Assembly: GCF_024204645.1 (NCBI RefSeq)
Contig: NZ_CP100351.1
Location: 2,170,001 to 2,234,000 of the forward strand
DNA: 64,000 nucleotides
Source of the DNA: Desulfomicrobium sp. ZS1
GTDB lineage: Bacteria > Desulfobacterota > Desulfovibrionia > Desulfovibrionales > Desulfomicrobiaceae
Direction: 5' to 3'
Shown: positions 9,042 to 18,086 of the stretch, piece after piece
How the letters are laid out: every line of letters begins with the position of its first letter
How positions within the stretch are numbered: the stretch's first letter is position 1
Position numbers and translations under genes: made by a program
The notes under the pieces: generated by a model
The model's database searches: none
The model's input: the letters and a program-made list of their open reading frames with translations, nothing else
What the model was told of the DNA's origin: nothing

Positions 9042-10421
9042 ATGAAATCTGAACAAACGGAGTTGCTTTTGAAAACCCGAAAATTCGACGTCATCGTCCT
9101 GGGCTCCGGAGTCGCCGGAGGCCATGTTGCCACACGCTGCCACAAGGCCGGTCTGAGCGTGGCGCTGGTGGAAAGCCATGGTTTCGGGGGCACCTGCCCT
9201 CTGCATGGTTGCGAACCCAAGAAAGTGATGGCCGATGCCGCAGAGACTGTGGAACGCTTCAACAATGCCTCCAGATCAGGCCCGGTCGGCTCCGCCAAGC
9301 TCGACTGGGTGGAACTCATGCGCTTCAAACGCACCTTCACGGACGACCTGCCGGACAAAATCCGAAAACACTATGAAAACCTGGGCATCCACACATGCAC
9401 TGCGACCGGCAGCTTTGCCGGACCAAGCACCATCGTCACCGGAGATTCACGTCTTGAAGCCTCCCATATCTGCATTGCGACCGGATCAACCCCCAGGGAA
9501 TTGCACATCCCGGGCAGCAGACTGCTGTCTTCCAGCAACGATTTCTTGGCCATGCCGACCCTGCCGGAGAGGATCATCTTCATCGGAGGCGGATTCATCG
9601 CCTTTGAACTGGCCCACATCGCGGCAGCGGCCGGTGCGCACGTGACGATCGTTCATCGCAGCCAGAGATTTCTCAAAAAATTTGACGCCGACCTGGTCCA
9701 ACGACTGACTGAACATCTGGAAAAATTAGGGGTGGTGTTTTATCGGAAATGTCCGCCCCACTCCATCGAAAAGGACGGCGGCGCGTTGGTATTGAAAGCC
9801 GGAGAAGACGGCAGCCAAAGCTTTGCGGCGGACGCAATCTTCAACGCGGCCGGACGTATCCCAGCCCTGGCTGATCTTGACCTGCCCACCGGCAACGTCG
9901 ACGCGCACAAGGGAGGAGTCGCCGTCAACGCCTTCATGCAGAGCCTCTCCAACCCCTGCGTATTTGCTGCCGGAGACGTCATCGCCGGAAGCATGCCCCT
10001 CACTCCCGTGGCCAGCGTGGAGGCGGAAGTCGTGGCCAAAAACATCATCGAAGGCCCAATACACGAAATCAGCAAAGACGTGACGCCATTCGCCCTGTTC
10101 ACCTACCCGCCGCTGGCAGGCGTGGGCATGCTCGAAGAAGAGGCGCACGAGCAGGGCTTAGAGTTTGATATCATCCATGGGGATTCGGCAGGGTGGTCGG
10201 AATACAGACGCATCGGACAACAGTGCGCAGGCTTCAAGCTGCTGATCGATAAAGAGACGCGCCAACTTCTCGGGGCGCACGTTCTGGGTGACGCGGCAGA
10301 GGAAACAATCAACCTTTTCGCACTGGCCATGCGCAAGAAGGTCGATGTGGACGAATTGCGTTCCATGTTGTGGGCATACCCGTCTTTTGGATACGCAATG
10401 AAATACATGTTCAGGCAGTGA
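9042..10421 (+). CDS. FAD-dependent pyridine nucleotide-disulfide oxidoreductase, atypical C-terminus
   Basis: This 459-aa flavoprotein belongs to the glutathione reductase/dihydrolipoamide dehydrogenase/mercuric reductase family. Residues about 16-45 carry the FAD-binding GSGVAGGHVA. The redox-active pair is C52/C57 in GGTCPLHGCEPKK. The NAD(P)H-binding GGGFIAFELAHIAAAAG lies near 180-200, and the second FAD motif is CVFAAGDVIAG. The C-terminal dimer domain ends AYPSFGYAMKYMF in place of the usual HPT...E segment, so the catalytic-base histidine of classical disulfide reductases is missing. The substrate therefore cannot be read from the sequence. The ATG at 9042 has only a weak ribosome site. 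The gene stands alone. Confidence 0.88.
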   Translation: MKSEQTELLLKTRKFDVIVLGSGVAGGHVATRCHKAGLSVALVESHGFGGTCPLHGCEPKKVMADAAETVERFNNASRSGPVGSAKLDWVELMRFKRTFTDDLPDKIRKHYENLGIHTCTATGSFAGPSTIVTGDSRLEASHICIATGSTPRELHIPGSRLLSSSNDFLAMPTLPERIIFIGGGFIAFELAHIAAAAGAHVTIVHRSQRFLKKFDADLVQRLTEHLEKLGVVFYRKCPPHSIEKDGGALVLKAGEDGSQSFAADAIFNAAGRIPALADLDLPTGNVDAHKGGVAVNAFMQSLSNPCVFAAGDVIAGSMPLTPVASVEAEVVAKNIIEGPIHEISKDVTPFALFTYPPLAGVGMLEEEAHEQGLEFDIIHGDSAGWSEYRRIGQQCAGFKLLIDKETRQLLGAHVLGDAAEETINLFALAMRKKVDVDELRSMLWAYPSFGYAMKYMFRQ

Positions 10422-10574
10422 AACGCAAAGGCCGAAAGATGCGTAAAAACCGGGAAGGCGCTTTTCGGAACAATCCAGAAAATCATATTCCTGCTTGAAG
10501 AACATCTCGGTCAGTGTCTACGCCTCCGTCCGGTTTGGAATAGCGAAATCAAGCAGCCTGCCGCATCCAGTTCA

Positions 10575-10593
10575 CAAACCGAACACCGGTTTG
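10575..10593. repeat. Short inverted repeat between convergent genes
   Basis: CAAACCG and CGGTTTG pair across a 5-base loop. The hairpin lies between the ends of the flavoprotein gene (plus) and the SLC13-type gene (minus). It could terminate transcription from either side, but neither flank has a clear run of T residues. Confidence 0.35.
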
Positions 10594-10639
10594 ATTCAAG
10601 CACCAACCTTGCCGTTTTCATCCGGGCCGAAGATTCATG

Positions 10640-12571
10640 CTACAGAGGCCAAAACCAAACCAGAAGCGGAAGCCCCAGGGCGACGACCACACAGTCCATG
10701 GGTAGGCCCATGCGCCAGTAATCGCCAAAACGAAATCCGCCGGGGCCGAGGATCAGAGTGTTGTTCTGGTGCCCGATGGGGGTCAGGAAAGCGCAGGAGG
10801 CGCCGATGGCAACGGCCATCAAAAAAGTGTCCGGATTGACGTCGAGCTGAATCGCCGCGCCCAGCCCGATGGGAGCCATCACGGCCGCCGTTGCGGCATT
10901 GTTCATGAGATCGGTCAAAACCATGGTCGTGAGCATGACCACGGCCAGTCCCACAAGGGCATTGCCCTGGGCCACATTTTCCAGCAGCAGGCGCGCGATC
11001 AGATCGGCCGCGCCGGTATGCTGCATGGCTCCGGCAACCGGCAGCAGCGCTGCCAGCAGCACGATCACCGGCCAGTCCACCGCCTCGTAGACCGAACGCA
11101 AGGGCACGATGCGCAGCGCCATGGACGCAAGCACTCCGGCGGCAAACGCCACTTCCGCGGGAAGCAGTCCCAGGGCCGTCAGGCTCACGGAAATCACCAT
11201 AATGCCCGTGGCCATAATTGCTTTACGTTTGTCGGGAATGCGCAGATCCCTCTGCGCCAAGGGCACGCAGCCGGAATTGCCGGCAAACCCGCTCAAACTG
11301 TCACGTTGCCCCTGCATCAGCAGCACATCGCCGGGCTTGATCCGCATAGAACGCAATCGGGCCATACTGCACTCGCCCTGACGGGCAATAGCGAGCAGGT
11401 TTATGCCGTACCGCGTTCGCAGCAGCAGGTCGCTGGCTGAACTTCCGACAATTTTGGATTCCGGCAATACCGCCATCTCCATCAGCGCAGTCTCTTCCTT
11501 ACGCGAAGAGTCCTCGGACTCTTCGGCAGCCGCCGCAAGATCCGCCCGATCTTCGAAATTGTCTTCAAAGCTGACCGGTTCAGCGTCGCCCTCGCCCGGT
11601 TCCTGCGATTCCAAGACATCATAATGATCTTTATCGACAGGCTTGGCATCTTTCTCGTCAGGAGCATCCGGCTGCTTGTCCTCTTCCAGCTTGAGATCAA
11701 GCCGCATAAGCACCTCGTTCAGAGCCCCCACCTCTGCCTCCAGAACCAAGATGTCACCGGCATGCACTATCTTGCCGGGCCGGGGAGAACGGACATGAAT
11801 ATCGTTGCGCACAAGATCCAGCATTTGCGCATCGAGCTCCTGCAGAACCGCCTTTATTTCCTGCACCTGCTTGCCTTCCGTGGCGCTGCCTTCCGGCACG
11901 CGAACCTCGGTGACGTAGGCGCTCATCTCAAAACCAGCCGCTCCCGCCTGTCTGCGCGCCGGGACAAGACGCCAGCCAATGAGGACGATAAAGACAATTC
12001 CCACCAGGGTCAGCGGCAGGCCGACCATCGAAAAATCGAACATGCCAAAGGCGTCCGTGTTCGGCTGGTTTGCGCGAAAGCCCGCGATGATAAGGTTGGG
12101 CGGGGTTCCGATCAGGGTCGTGGTGCCACCCAGAATCGACCCGAAAGCAAGGGGCATCAAGACCTTGCCCGGAGGCAGGTCCAGACGGCCGGCAACCTGA
12201 ATTGCGACCGGCATCAACAAAGCCAGTGCGCCGACATTGTTCATGAAGCCGGAAAGCACGGCAGCCAGGGTGACCAAAGCCGCGATGCTGAGCGTCGGAC
12301 CGGCGTTGGCCGGCAACACAGTCCGGGTCAGCACATCGACCGCGCCGGAGGCTTGCAGACCACGGCTCAGCACCAGCACGCAAGCCACCGTAACCACGGC
12401 AGGATGACCAAAACCGGCAAAGGCCTCCTGCGGCTCGACCAGACCGAGAAGTACGCAAACCACCAAGGCCCCGATCGCAACCATGTCGTGCCGCCATTTT
12501 CCCCATAAGAACATGCCGATGGCAGCGGCTATAATCGCCATGACGAGAGCCTGGTCGTAAGTCATACTCAC
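10640..12571 (-). CDS. SLC13/DASS-type anion transporter with two TrkA-C domains and an acidic insert
   Basis: This 643-aa integral membrane protein belongs to the divalent anion:Na+ symporter superfamily, whose bacterial members include sulfate and dicarboxylate carriers. Transmembrane helices fill residues about 5-205 and 450-643. The conserved N-terminal repeat has LSGFMNNVGALALLMPVAI and GTTTLIGTPPNLIIAGF; the C-terminal repeat has LTDLMNNAATAAVMAPIGLG and CAFLTPIGHQNNTLILGPGG. Between them lie two cytosolic RCK_C/TrkA-C-like regulatory domains (about 210-300 and 370-435). These are separated by an unusually acidic linker at about 300-375. The substrate is not identifiable; sulfate or another oxyanion fits a sulfate reducer. 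The BCCT transporter gene is divergent. Confidence 0.85.
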   Translation of the reverse strand: MSMTYDQALVMAIIAAAIGMFLWGKWRHDMVAIGALVVCVLLGLVEPQEAFAGFGHPAVVTVACVLVLSRGLQASGAVDVLTRTVLPANAGPTLSIAALVTLAAVLSGFMNNVGALALLMPVAIQVAGRLDLPPGKVLMPLAFGSILGGTTTLIGTPPNLIIAGFRANQPNTDAFGMFDFSMVGLPLTLVGIVFIVLIGWRLVPARRQAGAAGFEMSAYVTEVRVPEGSATEGKQVQEIKAVLQELDAQMLDLVRNDIHVRSPRPGKIVHAGDILVLEAEVGALNEVLMRLDLKLEEDKQPDAPDEKDAKPVDKDHYDVLESQEPGEGDAEPVSFEDNFEDRADLAAAAEESEDSSRKEETALMEMAVLPESKIVGSSASDLLLRTRYGINLLAIARQGECSMARLRSMRIKPGDVLLMQGQRDSLSGFAGNSGCVPLAQRDLRIPDKRKAIMATGIMVISVSLTALGLLPAEVAFAAGVLASMALRIVPLRSVYEAVDWPVIVLLAALLPVAGAMQHTGAADLIARLLLENVAQGNALVGLAVVMLTTMVLTDLMNNAATAAVMAPIGLGAAIQLDVNPDTFLMAVAIGASCAFLTPIGHQNNTLILGPGGFRFGDYWRMGLPMDCVVVALGLPLLVWFWPL

Positions 12572-12893
12572 CTCTCCCCCGGGATACTCAGTTCATATGC
12601 AACACGTTCTCTTCAACAAAAAAACCACGGAAAATCATTTCAGAATAATCAAACAGACTGATTTTTTTATATAATGCACTTACATAATTCATCGCAAAAA
12701 CAAAATAATTTTGAAAAGCTTCACATGATATGAAACCTGCCGAGATAATCAAAAAAATTCAACAGAAAATGCAATTTTCCGAGGTGCAGGTCCGCTGGAA
12801 TGCTTTTTTTCTGGATGATTCCGCACAAAACAGCTAAGCGTTAGGCTCTGATCCGCACGTACACCCGTCAAGAAGCAAACCGTGGAGGCAGTC
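12572..12893. other. Divergent promoter region between SLC13-type and BCCT-type transporters
   Basis: This AT-rich intergenic stretch of about 320 bp holds both start regions. I found no coding frame and no clear palindrome. Promoters are expected but cannot be placed with confidence. Confidence 0.4.
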
Positions 12894-14714
12894 GTGGACA
12901 AAGGTAAAAAAAAGAAAAAAAAGAGACGCGAACCAACCTATGAGCGCAAAGCCATTGAAATGGCGCGCGAGCACTACGAAAAGCAAAAGCAGAAAGCCAT
13001 CCACGAGCGACGGGTTTTCCGCGGTCTCCAGATCATCCCGACAAAAGCCTATTACGACGACTCCCTTGGTCACCAACCCGGAGAAGACAACTGGGTCGGA
13101 TACGGGTTCGATGTTCATCCCCATGTCTTTTTCGGCGCGGGGACTCTGCTTTTGACATTCATCATCGTGACTATCATGTTCAAAGACCAGTCGGCAGTCT
13201 TTTTTCAAAGCGTACTGGATGGAATCGGCAATACATTTGGCTGGTTTTACATCCTTTCTGCCAACTTCTTTGTCATCACCATGATCCTGATCGCATCCAG
13301 CGACTACGGAAAAATACGAATAGGCGGCCCGGACGCCTTGCCGGAATTCTCGACATTCAGCTGGTATTCCATGCTCATCAGCGCCGGCATGGGTATTGGC
13401 CTCATGTTCTGGAGCGTAGGCGAACCTATCTTTCATTACATGTCGCCCTCCCCAATGTTCGACGTTCCCGCCAGCACCCCGCAGTCAGCGCAGGTTGCGC
13501 TGGGGCTCACGTATTATCATTGGGGAATTCATCCCTGGGGCATCTATGCGCTGGTCGGGCTTTCGCTGGCATTTTTCGCCTACAACAGGGGGCTTCCCCT
13601 CACCATCCGCTCCATCTTTTACCCACTTCTGGGTGAAAAAATATATGGATTCTGGGGCAATGTCATCGACATCCTCTCCGTGCTGGCCACGCTTTTCGGT
13701 CTCGCCACGTCTCTTGGCCTGGGCGTGAAGCAGGTCGCGACGGGACTGACGTATCTGTTTGGCTCGCCCAACACAGTGGAATTCGCCGTGATCCTGATCG
13801 CAGCGATCACGTTCCTGGCTGTCCTCTCAGTGACTGCCGGTCTGGATAAAGGAGTCAAACTGCTGAGTATCGGCAACATGTATCTGGCTGGCGCCTTCAT
13901 GATCTTTTTGTGCGCGGTGGGTCCGACGGTCTATATTCTCAAGGCTTTTACGCAGAATATCGGCTTTTACATCCAGAACCTGCCACAACTCAGTTTCTGG
14001 GTGGAAACCTATTACGGCGCGGAAGGAAGCAACTGGCAAAATCCCTGGACCATATTTTATTGGGGCTGGTGGATCTCGTGGTCACCCTTTGTGGGCATGT
14101 TCATAGCCAGAATCTCAAAAGGAAGGACTGTACGCGAATTCATTCTCGGGGTGATGATATTCCCAACGATACTTTCATTCCTGTGGATGTCTTCTTTCGG
14201 CGGTTCAGCCCTGTGGTTGCAGATTGCCGGCAAGGTCGACATCGCGAGTGCGGTCAGTAAGGATGTTTCAACAGCACTCTTTGTGATGCTTGAAAATTTT
14301 CCGTTGTCGCAGATCACATCATTCATCGGCATAACTCTTGTGATCGTCTTTTTTGTAACCTCATCCGATTCCGGATCGTTGGTAGTAGATCATCTCACCT
14401 CAGGCGGAAAACTTGACTCTCCAATCCCGCAGCGCATTTTCTGGGCTGTCATGGAAGGCGTTTGCGCCGCAGCTCTGCTCATGGGAGGCGGATTGGTGGC
14501 GCTGCAAAGTGCATCCATCGCCACGGGGTTGCCGTTTACCCTTGTATTGCTGATCATGTGCTACAGCCTGTACAAGGGGTTGCAGGAAGAAGACTACCAC
14601 GCGCGAATCATAGAAAAGATCACCCCGGCCACGCAAACCATCCAGATCCCTCTGGGAGAAGGCGACTCCACCACCAAAATCGCTCCCCAGGCGACATCAA
14701 GTCAGGGCAGATAA
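12894..14714 (+). CDS. BCCT-family (betaine/carnitine/choline) transporter
   Basis: This 606-aa secondary transporter probably takes up glycine betaine or a related compatible solute. I place the start at GTG 12894, preceded by GGAGG with a 5-base spacer; a GTG at 12882 is in frame but has no ribosome site. The N-terminus is a very basic cytosolic tail (MDKGKKKKKKRREPTYERK) before the first helix near residue 75. Family signatures are the glycine-rich stretch MGIGLMFWSVGEPIFH and the helix-8 region WGWWISWSPFVGMFIARISKGRTVREF. About twelve membrane helices are evident. The C-terminal tail is short. Osmotic control by charged tails is known for some BCCT proteins and is only inferred here. Confidence 0.9.
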   Translation: MDKGKKKKKKRREPTYERKAIEMAREHYEKQKQKAIHERRVFRGLQIIPTKAYYDDSLGHQPGEDNWVGYGFDVHPHVFFGAGTLLLTFIIVTIMFKDQSAVFFQSVLDGIGNTFGWFYILSANFFVITMILIASSDYGKIRIGGPDALPEFSTFSWYSMLISAGMGIGLMFWSVGEPIFHYMSPSPMFDVPASTPQSAQVALGLTYYHWGIHPWGIYALVGLSLAFFAYNRGLPLTIRSIFYPLLGEKIYGFWGNVIDILSVLATLFGLATSLGLGVKQVATGLTYLFGSPNTVEFAVILIAAITFLAVLSVTAGLDKGVKLLSIGNMYLAGAFMIFLCAVGPTVYILKAFTQNIGFYIQNLPQLSFWVETYYGAEGSNWQNPWTIFYWGWWISWSPFVGMFIARISKGRTVREFILGVMIFPTILSFLWMSSFGGSALWLQIAGKVDIASAVSKDVSTALFVMLENFPLSQITSFIGITLVIVFFVTSSDSGSLVVDHLTSGGKLDSPIPQRIFWAVMEGVCAAALLMGGGLVALQSASIATGLPFTLVLLIMCYSLYKGLQEEDYHARIIEKITPATQTIQIPLGEGDSTTKIAPQATSSQGR

Positions 14715-14771
14715 ACCATGTTCCTGGCGCAACTCCCAATGATTCCTGTCGAAGACACGCCACGGACACGT

Positions 14772-14945
14772 CGGGACCCATGACCACGCGCCCGTGGGTC
14801 CCGCGACCAGAAACCTGTGGCGGAAATCATATGAGAAAGCACCGCAAACCGGAAGGCTGTGCGACTCATGACCCCGGGCTCATGAAAAGCCCGACGGCAA
14901 GCGTCCAGGTAAGGGGACGTAAATATCCCCAAAAAACATCAACGC
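14772..14945 (+). ncRNA. Candidate structured RNA or complex 3' region (unassigned)
   Basis: Consecutive hairpins can be drawn by eye. CGGGACCCA (14772-14780) pairs with TGGGTCCCG (14795-14803). GCAC near 14839 can pair with GTGC near 14858. CGGGCT and AGCCCG pair near 14875-14893. CGTCC pairs with GGACG near 14901-14919. GGGG pairs with CCCC near 14914-14940. I do not recognise a known riboswitch core. The orientation is assumed from the BCCT gene upstream and could be reversed. It may be an elaborate terminator rather than an RNA gene. Confidence 0.3.
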
Positions 14946-15012
14946 CATTTGTCGAAATTTACGTACGTATTTCTCTTGATTGTTCCATATTTCACATGCT
15001 ACCATTTTTTAT

Positions 15013-15159
15013 ATGAAAACGACTCTCATTATCACAATCGCCCTGATCATAGTAGCACTCGCCTTGCTGGCAGGGATAGCCAGAGCATTTGGAAAACCCG
15101 GTCGACCGATAAATGTCTGTTTCGATCAACTGAAGAATATGGAACACAGAGATCGTTGA
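15013..15159 (+). CDS. Possible 48-aa single-span membrane peptide
   Basis: The frame encodes one strongly hydrophobic helix (residues 4-23: LIITIALIIVALALLAGIAR) followed by a short polar tail (FGKPGRPINVCFDQLKNMEH). This layout is common among small membrane proteins. There is no clear ribosome site upstream and no recognisable family, so the gene is doubtful. It lies about 100 bases before trmO. Confidence 0.25.
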   Translation: MKTTLIITIALIIVALALLAGIARAFGKPGRPINVCFDQLKNMEHRDR

Positions 15160-15261
15160 GAAAATCGCACAATGCCATGCTCCAAAGATGGACTTTTCCC
15201 CGTGATTTGCCGATGAGTTCGTTCTTCGAGGCAACGCACGACCCAAAATCCGGAGCATCCC

Positions 15262-15756
15262 ATGCATGATATCCGCATACGCCCCATCGGCGTCATCAAT
15301 TCCCCCCACACCGACAGGGCCAACATGCCCATCCAACCATGCGGCGCGCGCGATGTGGCCGGCCGCATCGTGATGGAGGAAGCCCTGGCCCCCGGCCTCA
15401 AGGATCTTGAAGGATTTTCCCACATCTATCTGCTCTACCACTTCCATATGAGCACGGGGTTCGATTTAACCGTCGTCCCATTCATGGAACCGGCCGAACG
15501 CGGGCTCTTTTCCACCCGCGCTCCCAGACGCCCCAACCAGATCGGCCTGTCCATCGTGAGGCTGGAGCGCATCGAAGGCAATACCCTGCACATCCTGGAT
15601 GTGGATGTTCTGGACGGCACTCCGCTCCTGGACATCAAGCCCTACTTCAAAAACTTCGACGCCTTCCCCGAAGCCATCTCCGGCTGGGCCGAAGCGCATC
15701 AGAACAAGGCAGGCCAAGTCCGCTCCGATACACGCTTTGTCAGCCCCAAGGCGTAA
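15262..15756 (+). CDS. trmO: TrmO-family tRNA N6-methyltransferase (TsaA/YaeB)
   Basis: This 164-aa protein covers the compact TsaA/UPF0066 fold. In characterised members it uses S-adenosylmethionine to methylate the t6A residue at position 37 of certain threonine tRNAs. Diagnostic segments are the N-terminal RPIGVINSPH, the SAM-binding FSTRAPRRPNQIGLSIVRL at about residues 74-92, and DGTPLLDIKPYF near 115. The Escherichia coli protein has a C-terminal extension; this single-domain form matches the shorter bacterial and archaeal homologues. It appears monocistronic. Confidence 0.88.
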   Translation: MHDIRIRPIGVINSPHTDRANMPIQPCGARDVAGRIVMEEALAPGLKDLEGFSHIYLLYHFHMSTGFDLTVVPFMEPAERGLFSTRAPRRPNQIGLSIVRLERIEGNTLHILDVDVLDGTPLLDIKPYFKNFDAFPEAISGWAEAHQNKAGQVRSDTRFVSPKA

Positions 15757-15858
15757 TCAAGGATATCGCGCCCGAGGGGAACCGGGCATGGCTGCTCGCC
15801 GCTGCGTCGTGGAGAGTACCGCGCCCCCTGGCGTAGCAACGTCAATCACGCATCAGCT

Positions 15859-16182
15859 TCAATCCTTGTCTTTTTTACCGTCCTTGAATCCCTGCTCAAA
15901 CGCGGCCTTTGCCTTGGAAAAACTGTCCTTCCAGACGTGAAATGACTCTTCGAACCCTTCTTTAATTTCATCCCAGGCGGACCCGCTGGCCTCCTGCAAT
16001 GCTTTCAATTTTGCCTCAACCTCATTACGCTTTTCCCTCAACTCCTCGACGTGCTCAAGGTAGCGAAGCTTCAAATCCGCCTGAGACTGATTCGCCTTTG
16101 CGGACACTATGTCGATCTCGGCATTCCATTCATCAATTTTGGCCTTGAGTTTCTGCACATAGACATCTTTTTTTTCCGGCAT
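15859..16182 (-). CDS. Small charged coiled-coil protein
   Basis: This 107-aa soluble protein is almost entirely alpha-helical. Residues about 5-70 form a heptad-rich coiled coil (VQKLKAKIDEWNAEIDIVSA, then VEELREKRNEVEAKLKALQE), followed by an amphipathic tail ending GFKDGKKDKD. There is no signal peptide. The start is supported by GGAG about 9 bases upstream. It resembles widespread short coiled-coil proteins sometimes linked to stress, but I cannot assign a function. It is transcribed away from panE. Confidence 0.7.
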   Translation of the reverse strand: MPEKKDVYVQKLKAKIDEWNAEIDIVSAKANQSQADLKLRYLEHVEELREKRNEVEAKLKALQEASGSAWDEIKEGFEESFHVWKDSFSKAKAAFEQGFKDGKKDKD

Positions 16183-16329
16183 GAGAATCGTCTCCTCGCA
16201 AAATTACGGATTATGTGTGAGCAATGGTCAGGATTGACCTTTTTACCAAGGATAAATAATTTTGCCAAACTCTTCCGCGACTGCCCGCGCGGTGCCATCC
16301 GACGCCCATGCCCGCAACAAGGAGAAACA

Positions 16330-17271
16330 ATGGAGACATTGATCATCGGTGCCGGGGCGATGGGTGGCCTGTTCGCCACCCTGCTTGCTCCCGTGGTTCC
16401 GACACGCCTCTTCACCACCAATGCCGAACACGCCGAGGCCATCAATCTGGCCGGGCTCAGCCTCACCGGCATGGATGGCCGGGTCCGCCGCTCTGCGGCC
16501 AATGCGTTGACCGATCCACGGCAATACGGCCGCTGCGCCGACCTGATCATAATCTGCACCAAGGCCCGCTCGACAAGCCAGGCCGCGGGCATTGCCAGGC
16601 AGCTGTTGGCAAAGGACGGCCTGGTGCTCACCCTGCAAAACGGGCTCGGCAACCTCGAACTCATTCAGGCCGCAGTGGGCACCGCCCGCGCCGCCGCCGG
16701 CATCACCGCTCAAGCGGCCACCCTGCTCGGCCCCGGACAGGTCCGTCATGCCGGCAGCGGTCCGACCGTGCTGGCCGCAGGCCCAGGGCAGGCCAAAAAG
16801 ATTGCCGCTGTCGCAGCCGTGTTCAACCAGGCAGGCATCCCAACCAGTGTCACCGAAGATGGCGAGGCCTTACTCTGGTCAAAACTCATCATCAACGTGG
16901 GGATTAACGCCTTGACCGCATTGCTACGGGTCCCGAACGGCACGCTGGCCCAGATCCCCGAATGCGAGTCCATCATGGCCCAGGCTGTGGCCGAGGCCGT
17001 AGCCGTGGCGAGAGCCATGGGCATAGAATTGCCTGACGAGACCCCGCTCGATAGGGTCAAGCAGGTTTGCGCAATGACCAGCGGCAACCAATCCTCCATG
17101 CTTCAGGACATCCTGAAAGGCAGGCCTTCTGAAATCGATGTCATCAATGGCGCCGTCGTCCGTGAAGGCGCCCAGAATGGTGTCCCCACGCCGGTCAACC
17201 AGATGCTGACGCAACTGATCAAGGCCTTGGAGGCCACAGCCCCCCACCGGCTCCCTCCCTCTTCCTCCTGA
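16330..17271 (+). CDS. panE: Ketopantoate reductase (2-dehydropantoate 2-reductase)
   Basis: This 313-aa NADPH-dependent enzyme would reduce 2-dehydropantoate to pantoate in pantothenate and CoA synthesis. The ATG at 16330 follows AAGGAG closely. The Rossmann motif is at the N-terminus (LIIGAGAMGGLFATLL). The conserved lysine region CTKARSTSQA and the substrate loop LQNGLGNLE lie at about residues 78-100. The C-terminal all-helical domain includes LWSKLIINVGINALTALL and SSMLQDILKGRPSEID. Length and motif order fit PanE/ApbA. Other members of the family reduce related 2-oxoacids, so substrate specificity is likely but not proven. Confidence 0.88.
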   Translation: METLIIGAGAMGGLFATLLAPVVPTRLFTTNAEHAEAINLAGLSLTGMDGRVRRSAANALTDPRQYGRCADLIIICTKARSTSQAAGIARQLLAKDGLVLTLQNGLGNLELIQAAVGTARAAAGITAQAATLLGPGQVRHAGSGPTVLAAGPGQAKKIAAVAAVFNQAGIPTSVTEDGEALLWSKLIINVGINALTALLRVPNGTLAQIPECESIMAQAVAEAVAVARAMGIELPDETPLDRVKQVCAMTSGNQSSMLQDILKGRPSEIDVINGAVVREGAQNGVPTPVNQMLTQLIKALEATAPHRLPPSSS

Positions 17272-17441
17272 AAAATTCGCCCCTGCGACATCTCTTCTTT
17301 TGAGAAGATACAGACTTTGGCGGACGGCCTCAACGAGTTGCAGAAAGAAACACTCCGGCATGTCGGCAAGCGAGGCCCATCAGGAATACCCGTGTTTGAA
17401 AAAAATGACACCCGGCCGCATGAATGGATTCAGGCCACGGG

Positions 17442-18086
17442 TCAATCGGCGGGGATTTTCTGGGGTACGAGCAGTTTCTGTCCACTATCGACCGCGCCCG
17501 GCGTCTTGCCGGTCATCTCGCGCAGGACCTCCGCGAGGGGCGTGCCGTTGGCGTTCACCGCCTGCGGATTGGTTCGCACCAGATCCTGCCAGGCCGCGAT
17601 GGCTCCTTCCCTGTCGCCAAGGTCGTAGAGCAACACGATACCGGTGTTCATGCGCGCAGTTTCATGCCGGGGATCCGCGGCGATGGCCTTGGCAAAGGCA
17701 TCCAGGGCCTTCTGGAATTCACCCAAAGAGCGGTGCATGACGCCCATGTCGGTCAGCACGTTGGGGTTGCCCGGGCTGAGTTCCAGAGACCGGCTGTAAG
17801 CCTCGATGGATTTGGCGGGCTGGTTCGTGTCGAAGTAGAGATTGCCCAGGGTGATCCAGGCGTTCACGTCCTGCGGGTTCAAGGCCACGCGATCGGAATA
17901 GACCTTGATCTGGGCGAGCATGTCATTACTCTGAGACTGGGCCGGGGCTCCACTCTGCCCCTTGGTGGAATGAAAGGCCGTGCTGAAGGCGATGCCGATG
18001 AGCGCCCCCGCCATCAGGATCACGATCCCGTAGACCAGGGCATTGTTCTTTTTGCCGGCCTGCTGTTTGGCCGATGATTTCGCCAT
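17442..18086 (-). CDS. Membrane-anchored tetratricopeptide repeat protein
   Basis: I selected the ATG at 18086 (214 aa) because AGGAGG lies just upstream; the frame is open further but without a ribosome site. A short basic head (MAKSSAKQQAGKKNN) precedes one membrane helix at about residues 17-38. Three or four TPR units follow at about 65-180 (for example NAWITLGNLYFDTNQPAKSI and NVLTDMGVMHRSLGEFQKAL). The layout resembles the TPR part of NrfG/CcmH-type proteins, but no cytochrome maturation genes are nearby. A scaffold facing the periplasm is the likely role. Confidence 0.8.
   Translation of the reverse strand: MAKSSAKQQAGKKNNALVYGIVILMAGALIGIAFSTAFHSTKGQSGAPAQSQSNDMLAQIKVYSDRVALNPQDVNAWITLGNLYFDTNQPAKSIEAYSRSLELSPGNPNVLTDMGVMHRSLGEFQKALDAFAKAIAADPRHETARMNTGIVLLYDLGDREGAIAAWQDLVRTNPQAVNANGTPLAEVLREMTGKTPGAVDSGQKLLVPQKIPAD

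Larger units (their letters stand above)
14715..15261. other. Intergenic region with several hairpins and a small putative ORF
   Basis: About 550 bp follow the BCCT gene. The stretch 14772-14945 is rich in self-complementary segments (entered separately). Downstream, 14955-15010 is AT-rich with a TTTACGTACGTATTT sequence. A 48-codon frame at 15013 is the only coding candidate. Confidence 0.45.

Noticed and set aside
8797-9045. Small frame before the flavoprotein gene
   Set aside because: AT-rich, no ribosome site, no hydrophobic or domain pattern.
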